Source: Alphaproteobacteria bacterium (GTDB taxonomy: Bacteria; Pseudomonadota; Alphaproteobacteria; Bin65). Taken from it: a DNA stretch of 64,000 nucleotides. The notes under the pieces were generated by a model, which had not been told where the DNA came from, did no database searches, and saw only the letters and a program-made list of their open reading frames with translations. Shown piece after piece: positions 27,581 to 34,886 of the stretch. The position numbers and the translations under genes were made by a program. The stretch covers positions 62,001-126,000 of the forward strand of contig JAJEGH010000024.1 in assembly GCA_022819985.1 (NCBI GenBank), written 5' to 3'. The stretch's first letter is position 1; each line of letters starts with the position of its first letter.

Positions 27581-28039
27581 TTACCGCCAGCGCTCCGCGG
27601 CGTCGTCGTCGCTGTCGCGGGCGTCGACCCAGGCCGGGCCGGCGTCGCCCTCCTCGAGCTTCCAGAACGGCGCCCTGGTCTTCAGCCAGTCGATCAGGAA
27701 CATGTTGGCCTCGAAGGCCGCATGGCGGTGCGCCGATGCGGTGGCGACGAAGACGATCCGGTCGCCCGGTTCCAGCCGGCCGTAGCGGTGGACGATCAGG
27801 CTGGCGGAAAGCGGCCAGCGCGCGTTGGCCTCGGCCTCGATCTCGGCGAGCAGCTTCTCCGTCATGCCGGGATAATGCTCCAGCGTCATGGCGGAGATCG
27901 CCGCCGGCCGGCCCTCGTTGTCGATCAGTTCGCGCACCAGGCCGGTGAAGGTGACGATGCCGCCGATATCCGTCCGCCCTTCGGTAAGCGCGGCGGCCTC
28001 GGCCTGGGGATCGAAATCTTCCTGTTGAACGCGGATCAT
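27581..28039 (-). CDS. moaE: Molybdopterin synthase catalytic subunit MoaE
   Basis: Large subunit of molybdopterin synthase, which inserts the dithiolene sulfurs into precursor Z with MoaD. The 152-residue protein has LEHYPGMTEK, VHRYGRLEPGD and the active-site segment HRHAAFEANMFLIDWLKTRAPFWK with two catalytic lysines. moaD is not adjacent. Mo enzymes in this window that could use the cofactor are the formate dehydrogenase and perhaps the protein at 28134. Confidence 0.94.
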   Translation of the reverse strand: MIRVQQEDFDPQAEAAALTEGRTDIGGIVTFTGLVRELIDNEGRPAAISAMTLEHYPGMTEKLLAEIEAEANARWPLSASLIVHRYGRLEPGDRIVFVATASAHRHAAFEANMFLIDWLKTRAPFWKLEEGDAGPAWVDARDSDDDAAERWR

Positions 28040-28133
28040 GGGCTGCGCGCGGGCTCGGGACCGACGAAGATCGGAAGCGCCGCCATTCTAGCGCAAGCCC
28101 CGCCCCGGCGACAGGGCCGCCCGCTCGGGAGCC

Positions 28134-28946
28134 CTACGGCAGGACCGGCACCGCCTTGAGATAATCGAAGATCGCTCCGGCGATGCGGCGGCGTTCGGCT
28201 TCGGGGAGGCGGTCGGAGAGCGCCGGCATGGTTGCGCCGTCGCGCTGCGCCGCCGGGACCAGGAGGAGCCGGAGGAACTCCGCCCTGTCGGAGCCCTTCG
28301 CAATCTCCGCCAGGTTGCCCGCGAATTTCTCGCCGCCGTAGCCGTTGACCTTGTGGCAGGTCAGGCAATGGGTCTTCACCAGCGCGGCGCCCGGCCGGAA
28401 GCGCGGGTCGAGACCTTCCGGTAGGAGCGCCCGGTCCGACAGGGCGACCAGCCTGATCTCCTTCACCTGATAGGGCCAGTTGCGGGCGCCTTCGGCGATC
28501 AGCGCGGGATTGCCGATATTGTCCCAGACCAGGTACCAGGGCCCGAGCGGCACGTCCTTCTCGTTCTGCCGGAGATTGTTCACGGTGAAGGGCGCGCCGT
28601 CCTGCCGCGCGAAGACCAGAAAGCCCCGCTTCGCCAGAAACCGGCTCACGGGGAGGCGGGAGACGTAGCCGTCCAGGGCGCGGAGCTCCACCGCCTCGCC
28701 CCGCTTTTGCCAGTTTCTGCCCAGAATGCGCTCGAAAACGGCGACGGCCGGATAGCCGACGTAGCGGATCGTGACGTGCCTGTCGCCGACGCTCAGATGG
28801 GGCTCGTAGACCGCGAACGCCTGCGGCGGGGTTGGCATCTGCCGTTGCAGGGTTTGCGGCGCCGGCAGGTCGGCCGCTTGTGCGGCGCATGCAAACAGGG
28901 CAGCTGCGCCGGCGATCCGGCAGAGGAAGTTACCGGCGAATCGCAT
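28134..28946 (-). CDS. Secreted c-type cytochrome with an N-terminal oxidoreductase-like domain
   Basis: A signal peptide (about 1-23, ending AQAA) leads to a ~140-residue domain with VPLGPWYLVWDN and ARNWPYQVKEIRLV, which recalls the molybdopterin-oxidoreductase (sulfite oxidase) fold but lacks a clear cofactor Cys. A haem domain follows with HCLTCHK near 192-198 and a likely axial Met in GATMPALSD. The start at 28946 places the signal sequence first. It lies 94 bp upstream of moaE on the same strand. The partner and substrate are unknown. Confidence 0.8.
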   Translation of the reverse strand: MRFAGNFLCRIAGAAALFACAAQAADLPAPQTLQRQMPTPPQAFAVYEPHLSVGDRHVTIRYVGYPAVAVFERILGRNWQKRGEAVELRALDGYVSRLPVSRFLAKRGFLVFARQDGAPFTVNNLRQNEKDVPLGPWYLVWDNIGNPALIAEGARNWPYQVKEIRLVALSDRALLPEGLDPRFRPGAALVKTHCLTCHKVNGYGGEKFAGNLAEIAKGSDRAEFLRLLLVPAAQRDGATMPALSDRLPEAERRRIAGAIFDYLKAVPVLP

Positions 28947-29460
28947 GTCGCTCTCTCCCCTTCGGGGGTTATCGGCCGTTCCGGCGCAGCGGCGGCCCGT
29001 CCGCAGGACATCGGCCGGCATTCATAAGGCGAGTTTATACCAATCACAAAAAATCGGTATTAGAGTTAATGTCCGGCGAATGCCATGATTCGGAACCCGT
29101 CATGAAACGCATGCTTTTGAGCGGCGGTCGTCCTTCCGGTGGAGGGCCGGGATCCGGCGGAGGCAACAAACGGCGTTGACGGTCCCCGGCGGGCGCGGCG
29201 CGGGCAGACCGCCCCAGGCCGGGGCAAGCGGGGCAATGGCGGGGCCGGTGGCACGAAATCCGGCCCGGCCGCGGGCCGGCCTCCGAGCAGAGCGGAAGCC
29301 GGCCCCTTGCCCCCCAATCCGGCGCAACCTCCACGCCTGCACGGCCTTACTCCCCCCTTGCCCGCGAAGGCGACGGAATGGTAGGGCTGAGCGGCATTCC
29401 GGCGGCGCGCGACAGTGTGCGTCGCCTCCTTGCACGCATGCCTATTCCCGGGAGGAAATC
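28947..29460. other. Gene-free spacer before the amino-acid ABC operon
   Basis: Divergent intergenic region. 29035-29080 is locally A/T-rich and may hold promoters, but no -35/-10 pair convinces. 29450-29457 is the GGGAGGAA ribosome site of the binding-protein gene. No coding frame is believable on either strand. Confidence 0.5.
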
Positions 29461-30297
29461 ATGAGGAAACTGATTCTCGCCACGGCCGGAGTCGCCGTTG
29501 CGCTGGGTTCGACGTCTGCGCTGGCTGCGCAGTGCAAGAACGAGGTGTGGAAGAAGGTCATGGCCCGCGGCACGCTCGTCGTCGGCGTCAAGGCCGACTA
29601 CAAGCCCTGGGGCTACCGCGACGCCAGCGGCAAGATCGTCGGCATGGAGGCCGACATGGCCAAGGACGTCGCCGACGCCATGGGCGTGAAGCTGGAGCTG
29701 GTCGCCGTGCAGTCGTCGAACCGCATGCAGTTCCTGCAGCAGGGCAAGATCGACATGATGATCGCGACCATGTCGGACCGCAAGGACCGGCGCAAGATCG
29801 TCGGCATCACCCAGCCCAACTACTACACCTCGGGCACCAACATCATGTCGCCCAAGGCGCTGAAGATCCGCCAATGGACCGCGCTGAAGGACAAGCCCGT
29901 GTGCGGCAAGCAGGGCGCGTTCTACAACAAGATCGTCTCCAAGCGCTACGGCGCCAAGATCATCGCCTTCACCGGCAACGCCGAGGCCAAGCAGGCGCTG
30001 CGCGACCGCAAGTGCATCGCCTGGGTCTACGACGATTCGTCGATCATGTCCGACCTGTCGTCCGGCCAGTACAACGACTTCGAGATGCCGCTGAACAGCG
30101 AGGACGACAACCCGTGGGGCCTCGCCGTTCCGAAGGCCGAGCTGAACTGCGTGTTCGGCAACTTCATGTCCGGCATGACCTACAACTGGCACCAGTCCGG
30201 CCGGCTGATCGAGCTGGAGAAGAAATGGGGCATCCAGGCGACCCAGTATCTGGCGGACAAGAACAAGAAATTCGCTGACTGGCTCGCGGGTAAGTAA
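29461..30297 (+). CDS. Amino-acid ABC transporter substrate-binding protein
   Basis: Periplasmic receptor of the transporter encoded by the next three genes, 278 residues. A signal peptide ends at ALA-AQ near residue 22. The mature protein has the family-3 solute-binding fold: GTLVVGVKADYKPWGYRD at the start, GMEADMAKDVADAMGV, and QQGKIDMMIATMSDRKDRR. This family binds polar amino acids; which one cannot be read. It is followed by a hairpin that may lower expression of the membrane genes relative to it. Confidence 0.92.
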   Translation: MRKLILATAGVAVALGSTSALAAQCKNEVWKKVMARGTLVVGVKADYKPWGYRDASGKIVGMEADMAKDVADAMGVKLELVAVQSSNRMQFLQQGKIDMMIATMSDRKDRRKIVGITQPNYYTSGTNIMSPKALKIRQWTALKDKPVCGKQGAFYNKIVSKRYGAKIIAFTGNAEAKQALRDRKCIAWVYDDSSIMSDLSSGQYNDFEMPLNSEDDNPWGLAVPKAELNCVFGNFMSGMTYNWHQSGRLIELEKKWGIQATQYLADKNKKFADWLAGK

Positions 30298-30327
30298 CCC
30301 CGGCAAGCCGTTCAGGCTTTCAAGACG

Positions 30328-30366
30328 GAGGGCGTCCGGCCGGCAGTTCGGTCCGGGCGCCCTCTT
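30328..30366 (+). terminator. Intra-operon hairpin (attenuator or processing stem)
   Basis: GAGGGCG-T-CCGG pairs with CCGG-G-CGCCCTC, followed only by TT. Located between binding-protein and permease genes, where such hairpins usually adjust transcript levels. Confidence 0.6.
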
Positions 30367-30416
30367 CGCTTGAAAGCTTTTCTTGAGCGCGGCTGCCTGC
30401 GCCCGGAACGCTTTTC

Positions 30417-31181
30417 ATGTGGGACTCGATCCAGAAATTCTTCCGCGATCTCGCCGAGCGGGATGCGACATGGAATTTCATCTATATTTACGACGACAAC
30501 GAGCTTGAGCGCGTTCTCGACGGCATTTGGGTGACGCTGGAGCTTTCGGTCGTCTGCGTCGTCTTCAGCGTCGTGATCGGGCTGGTCGGCGCCTGGCTGC
30601 AGGGCGCGCGCTCCCGTGTCGTGCGCAGCGTCGTCCAGGGCTACATCCAGTTCTTCCGGAACACGCCGCCGCTGGTCCAGCTGATGTTCTTCTATTTCGC
30701 GCTGGGCCAGTTCACCCCGACCTATTCGCCCGACGGCTATCTCCAGCAGCCGATCATCTCCAATGTCGGCTGGGCGATCATCTCGCTGTCGTTTTTCGCT
30801 GGCGCCTTCAATGTCGAGATTTTCCGCGCCGGCATCGAGGCGGTGCCGCAATCGACCCAGGAGGCCGCCGAATCCCTCGGGATGAGCCGTTTACAGGCCT
30901 ATGTCTATGTCGTGCTGCCGCTCGCCTTCCGGGTCAGCCTGCCGGCGCTCAACAACAATCTGGTCAACCTGGTCAAGACGACGACCCAGGCCCTGGCGAT
31001 CGCCGTGCCGGAACTGCTCTACCAGCTTGTCAGCATCTACAACGACTATTCGACGTCCCAGAACGCCTGCATGGTGCTGATGTTCATCGTCTACATCACG
31101 CTGGTCGGGTTCCTGGTCTTCGGCATGAACCGCTGGGAACGCCGGATGGTGATACCGGGGTACGGCGGAGGCGGTGGATGA
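30417..31181 (+). CDS. Amino-acid ABC transporter permease, first subunit
   Basis: A 254-residue HisM/GlnP-type permease. After a soluble N-terminus of ~35 residues there are about five membrane helices; FFRNTPPLVQLMFFYF is the family signature, and the EAA loop that docks on the ATPase is EAAESLGMSRLQAYVYVVLPLAF. It ends in a Gly-rich tail and its TGA overlaps the ATG of the second permease as ATGA. Confidence 0.92.
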   Translation: MWDSIQKFFRDLAERDATWNFIYIYDDNELERVLDGIWVTLELSVVCVVFSVVIGLVGAWLQGARSRVVRSVVQGYIQFFRNTPPLVQLMFFYFALGQFTPTYSPDGYLQQPIISNVGWAIISLSFFAGAFNVEIFRAGIEAVPQSTQEAAESLGMSRLQAYVYVVLPLAFRVSLPALNNNLVNLVKTTTQALAIAVPELLYQLVSIYNDYSTSQNACMVLMFIVYITLVGFLVFGMNRWERRMVIPGYGGGGG

Positions 31182-32101
31182 CGGCGCGGGCCGCGAGACG
31201 GCGGGCGATCCCCGGCGTCGATGCGCCGGCGGCCGGCGGCTTCGCGGTGCTGCGGCCGGTCCGGGCCCGGGCGGCGGGCGAGCCGGACGACCTGCTGTTC
31301 AGCCGCTGGCTGGCGCGCGCCGGGCTGTGGCTGCCGCTCGCCGCCGTCGCGCTGCTCGCCGCCATCGTCATGGTCTGGCCGATGTCCGCGTCGGCCCAGG
31401 GCAAGTTCAGCTTCGCCGACGCGTTCGACGCGCTGATCCGCTGGCTGCCCTTCCTGGTCTCCAGCGGCTTCCTGCTCAACGTGGCGATCTCGATCACCAC
31501 CATGGCGATCGGCACCGTCCTCGGCATCCTGCTCGGCCTCGGCCAGATTTCCCTGAGCCGCGCGATCCGGCGCGTCTGCTGGTTCCTGACCCAGGCGTTC
31601 CGCAACTCGCCCTGGCTGGTCCTGCTGTTCATCGTGATGCTGACCTTCCCGTTCGAGATCGCGCTCGGCGACACGATCATCAAGATTCCGGACTGGATGA
31701 AGGCGGTATTCGGCCTGTCCCTGCCGATCATGGCGAATATCTCGGAGGTCGTGCGCGGCGCCGTGCTGTCGGTGCCGACCGGCCAGTGGGAGGCCGCCGA
31801 ATCGCTGGCCTATTCGCGGCGGCAGACCCTGTGGCGCATCATCCTGCCGCAATGCTTCAAGCGGATGATCCCGCCGTGGATGAACTGGTACGCCATCCTG
31901 ACCATGGCGACGCCGCTGTGCTCGCTGCTCGGCGTCGAGGAACTGATCACCCTGTCGCGCCAGGCGATGGAGGCGGAGAACAACCATCCCGAGCTGCTGA
32001 TTCCGTTCTACGGCTTCGCCCTCGTCATCTTCTTCGCCTACTGCTACCCGATCGCCCGCCTGACCCTGCGGCTGGAGCGCCGCTATGCGGTCAAGCTGTA
32101 G
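31178..32101 (+). CDS. Amino-acid ABC transporter permease, second subunit
   Basis: Second half of the heterodimeric channel, 307 residues, longer than usual because of an N-terminal extension (about 1-45, Arg/Ala rich). FRNSPWLVLLFIVMLTFPF is the signature near the third helix and EAAESLAYSRRQTLWRIILPQCF the EAA loop. The start overlaps the first permease by 4 bp. The ATPase gene follows after 35 bp. Confidence 0.91.
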   Translation: MTARAARRRAIPGVDAPAAGGFAVLRPVRARAAGEPDDLLFSRWLARAGLWLPLAAVALLAAIVMVWPMSASAQGKFSFADAFDALIRWLPFLVSSGFLLNVAISITTMAIGTVLGILLGLGQISLSRAIRRVCWFLTQAFRNSPWLVLLFIVMLTFPFEIALGDTIIKIPDWMKAVFGLSLPIMANISEVVRGAVLSVPTGQWEAAESLAYSRRQTLWRIILPQCFKRMIPPWMNWYAILTMATPLCSLLGVEELITLSRQAMEAENNHPELLIPFYGFALVIFFAYCYPIARLTLRLERRYAVKL

Positions 32102-32136
32102 CGCGCAAGCCGCAGGCCGCACCGGAGGATCCCGGC

Positions 32137-32901
32137 ATGACCGACACCGCCAACGGACACTGGACGTCCGCCCAGCCGATCGTATCGCTCAAGGACGTGC
32201 ACAAGTCGTTCGGCGACCTGGAGGTGCTGAAGGGCATTTCCTTCGACGTGATGAAGGGCGAGGTGATCTGCATCATCGGGCCGTCGGGCTCCGGCAAGTC
32301 CACGCTCATCCGCTGCGTCAACGCGCTGAACCCGATCGATTCCGGCTCGATCACCGTCGAGGGGCAGGAGGTCAACGACCCGCGGCTCGACAAGCTGGAG
32401 TTGCGCAAGAAGGTCGGCATGGTGTTCCAGCAGTACAATTTGTTCCCGCACAGGACGGCGCTGGAGAATGTCATGATGGCGCCGGTGCTGGTGCTCAAGG
32501 AGGACAAGGCGAGCGTGGAAGGGCGGGCCCGGGCGCTGATCCGCAAGGTGCGCCTGGAAGGCAAGGAGGACAGCTTCCCCGGCGAGCTTTCCGGCGGCCA
32601 GCAGCAGCGTGTCGCCATCGCCCGCTCGCTCGCCATGCAGCCGGACGTCATGCTGTTCGACGAGGTGACCGCGGCCCTCGACCCGGAAACGGTCAAGGAG
32701 GTGCTGGTCACCATCCGCGAGCTGGCCGAGGAGGGCATGACCTGCATGCTGGTGACCCACGAGATGGGCTTCGCCCGCGAGATCGCCGACCACATCTATT
32801 TCACCGACCGCGGCGTGATCGTCGAACACGGCCCGCCCGCCACCTTCTTCGACGAGGCCAAGGACCCGCGCACGCAGGAGTTCCTGGGGCAGATTTTGTA
32901 G
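32137..32901 (+). CDS. Amino-acid ABC transporter ATP-binding protein
   Basis: A 254-residue GlnQ/HisP-like ATPase energising the permeases. Walker A is GPSGSGKST (about 49-57), the Q loop VFQQYNLFPH, the signature LSGGQQQR, Walker B VMLFDEV and the switch His in VTHEMGFAREIAD. It completes the four-gene operon from 29461. The helical domain has VLVLKEDKASVEGRAR, as in polar amino-acid systems. Confidence 0.95.
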   Translation: MTDTANGHWTSAQPIVSLKDVHKSFGDLEVLKGISFDVMKGEVICIIGPSGSGKSTLIRCVNALNPIDSGSITVEGQEVNDPRLDKLELRKKVGMVFQQYNLFPHRTALENVMMAPVLVLKEDKASVEGRARALIRKVRLEGKEDSFPGELSGGQQQRVAIARSLAMQPDVMLFDEVTAALDPETVKEVLVTIRELAEEGMTCMLVTHEMGFAREIADHIYFTDRGVIVEHGPPATFFDEAKDPRTQEFLGQIL

Positions 32902-32957
32902 GCGGCGGGGGCGAACTCGTCTTTCTCAAACGGTACGCTTCGGGCAACCAGCCTGCT

Positions 32958-32989
32958 GATGGTATATTTGCATTTGCAAATATACCATC
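32958..32989. promoter_or_regulatory. Perfect 15-bp inverted repeat
   Basis: GATGGTATATTTGCA and TGCAAATATACCATC flank two bases (TT), a perfect dyad. It is strikingly A/T-rich for this genome and is not followed by a T run, so it looks more like a protein-binding site or mobile-element footprint than a terminator. It is 57 bp after the ATPase gene. Confidence 0.75.
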
Positions 32990-33057
32990 CTGTTCATCGG
33001 ACGGAGTAGCGTTCCGGTATTCGAGAAGAACCGAACAGCTTCAAATTCCGCTATCGG

Positions 33058-33184
33058 CCCTTCGATACGCCACGGATTGAATCCGGGGCTACTCATGGTG
33101 AGGGCGAATGGTCTCGGGAATGCAGATTCTCAATTTCCAACGCCCCTCATCCCGAGTAGGCGCGCCTGTGCGCCGTATCGAGGG
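33058..33184. repeat. Large palindromic dispersed repeat, copy 2
   Basis: Left arm TTCGATACGCC...GGGGCTACTCATGGTGAGGG, right arm CCCTCATCCCGAGTAGGC...CGTATCGAGG, with about 38 bp between. It reaches to 6 bp from the pyrE stop. The architecture is that of 1520-1663 and 48880-49072. Confidence 0.8.
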
Positions 33185-33190
33185 GCCGTC

Positions 33191-33766
33191 TCACGCGAAC
33201 TCGCTCATGGCGAAGAGCGCGTCGAGCGGCAGGCCGATCTCGGCGAGGGCTGCGCGGGCGCCCTGTTCGCGGTCGACCACGGTGAGCACGCCGAGCACCT
33301 CGCACGGCGTTTCGCGTTGCACCGCCTCGATCGCCCTGATGACCGAGCCACCCTTCGTCGTCACGTCCTCGATCATGTAGACCGCTTCGTGGCCGGCGAT
33401 GTCGTGGCCCTCGATCAGCTCGCGCGTGCCGGTGTTCTTGGGCTCCTTGCGGACGTAGAAGGCGGCGATCTCGCGCCCGCCGCCGGCCGCGCTCGCCGCA
33501 TAGCTGGCCTGGGCGATCGCGCCGACGATCGGGCAGGCGCCGAGCACCAGGCCGCCGACCGCCGTCGCCCGGCTGGCCAGCACCCTCTCCAGCATCAGGC
33601 TGCCGACCAGGCTCAGCCCCTCGGGCAGCAGCAGGGTCTGCTTCATGTCGAAGAACAACCCGCTCTCGCCGCCCGACGCCAGCCGGAACTGCCCGCGCAG
33701 CACGGATTTCTCTGCGATCATCGCACGAAGGCGGGACAGGCGGGGATCGGCGGCGGGGGCGGTCAT
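33191..33766 (-). CDS. pyrE: Orotate phosphoribosyltransferase
   Basis: Makes OMP from orotate and PRPP in pyrimidine synthesis. The 191-residue protein has the PRPP loop VYMIEDVTTKGGSVIRAI (about 131-148) and the catalytic loop YVRKEPKNTGTRELIEG. The N-terminal FRLASGGESGLFFDMK is the orotate-site region. It lies downstream of the defence island on the same strand, 79 bp after hepT, and may be a housekeeping gene at the border of that island. Confidence 0.95.
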   Translation of the reverse strand: MTAPAADPRLSRLRAMIAEKSVLRGQFRLASGGESGLFFDMKQTLLLPEGLSLVGSLMLERVLASRATAVGGLVLGACPIVGAIAQASYAASAAGGGREIAAFYVRKEPKNTGTRELIEGHDIAGHEAVYMIEDVTTKGGSVIRAIEAVQRETPCEVLGVLTVVDREQGARAALAEIGLPLDALFAMSEFA

Positions 33767-33845
33767 ACCCCGGACGCTTTCATCGTTCGCTGCGCATCGG
33801 CCGGGAAAAACCGGCCATGCAAGGTGTCTTCCTGCGTCCTGACAT

Positions 33846-34217
33846 CTATTCGGCGTTCTCTTCCGCCCGTTTCAACAGTTTCCGCAGATCGGAAACGAGT
33901 TGCGGAACGGCGTCCTCTATCATGTTCCAGACGGTATCGTCTTCGATATGCAGATAGCCGTGGGCCAAGCGATTCCGCGCCCCGATGATGGCGCGCCAGG
34001 GAATCTCCGGATGCGCGTTCCGGACCGATTCGGGGACATGGGTCGCCGCTTCGCCGATGAGTTCGAGATTGCGCAGGGTGGCGTCGTAGGTCATGCCGCT
34101 TGCGACGAACGATTCCCGGTTCAGTCCCGCGGTGTAGTCGCGGACTCTTTCGCCGAAGCCGATCATGTCCTCGACATAAAAACGCCACTCCCTCGGCTCG
34201 CCACCCGGCTCAGACAT
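33846..34217 (-). CDS. hepT: HepT-family HEPN toxin (DUF86)
   Basis: A 123-residue HEPN ribonuclease, toxin of the MntA-HepT system. The motif RNRLAHGY at 81-88 is the diagnostic RX4HXY: Arg81 and His86 are catalytic and Tyr88 is the residue that the MntA nucleotidyltransferase modifies with AMP groups to silence the toxin. It overlaps mntA by 8 bp and is last in the defence-island run before pyrE. Confidence 0.92.
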   Translation of the reverse strand: MSEPGGEPREWRFYVEDMIGFGERVRDYTAGLNRESFVASGMTYDATLRNLELIGEAATHVPESVRNAHPEIPWRAIIGARNRLAHGYLHIEDDTVWNMIEDAVPQLVSDLRKLLKRAEENAE

Positions 34218-34500
34218 GAATGGCCTCGCGCTCCACATAGGGGCGTAACTCGCGGCGTAGCGCCTTGTCCGTGACCAGGTCGACGGGCCGCCCCAGCAGG
34301 TCCTCGATATAGAACTGCGTGCCGAAATACCGGCGCCACGTCGCCGGGCCGTCGAAGCGGACCAGAATATCGACATCGCTGTCCGCCGTCGCACAGTCAC
34401 GGGCAAACGAGCCGAACAGGGCGAGATCGGCAACGCCGAATTGTTGCGCCAACTCGGCCCGGTGCGCTTGTAGCAGGGCCAGGGTCGTCTCCCGGTTCAT
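34210..34500 (-). CDS. mntA: MntA-family minimal nucleotidyltransferase antitoxin
   Basis: A 96-residue nucleotidyltransferase. Gly30-Ser31 and Asp42/Asp44 form the GSX10DXD motif of the active site (LFGSFARD and SDVDI). In characterised pairs MntA neutralises HepT by AMP transfer to its tyrosine. The ATG at 34500 fits family length; an upstream in-frame ATG would add 15 unlike residues. Toxin and antitoxin genes overlap. Confidence 0.92.
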   Translation of the reverse strand: MNRETTLALLQAHRAELAQQFGVADLALFGSFARDCATADSDVDILVRFDGPATWRRYFGTQFYIEDLLGRPVDLVTDKALRRELRPYVEREAIHV

Positions 34501-34667
34501 CGGTTCTGCGATCCGCGCATGTCTGGAGCGTTCACACGGCATCATACCAAACCATTGCCCGGCTTTGGCAATGCGTCACGGTCGGGCCGGAAGCCGCGTC
34601 ACCTGGCGGAGCAAGTCCGGAATGGGTCGCGCCGCCTTCGGTCCTGAAAGGCCCGGCCGCCTTCCGA

Positions 34668-34883
34668 TCAACCGACCCGTGTCGAGCGCAGCGGGAGCGC
34701 CTCGGTCTCCAGCGTCGACAGGTCGAGCCGCTTCGAGGCGCGGTCGATATCGAAGCCGACCGCACCGCCGGCCGTATCGAGATCGACGTTCAGCCCGTCC
34801 GATACCTCGCGTGTCTCCGCACCCGGGCCGGGTTTCAGTTCGATATAGAGGCTGTCGGTCTCGGGGTAGTAATGCAGCTTCAT
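34668..34883 (-). CDS. DUF2283-family protein
   Basis: A 71-residue protein starting MKLHYYPETDSLYIEL and containing SDGLNVDLDTAGGAVGFDID, the two beta-rich motifs of DUF2283. Members are small, of unknown function, and often lie beside toxin-antitoxin or mobile genes. Its ATG is 3 bp from the mod stop, so it is in the mod transcript. Confidence 0.82.
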   Translation of the reverse strand: MKLHYYPETDSLYIELKPGPGAETREVSDGLNVDLDTAGGAVGFDIDRASKRLDLSTLETEALPLRSTRVG

Positions 34884-34886
34884 CGC

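Noticed and set aside
24839..28159. Plus-strand open frame of 1106 codons across the channel gene
   Set aside because: Different frame from the MscS protein, which has clear helices and motifs; low-complexity Arg/Gly/Pro composition.
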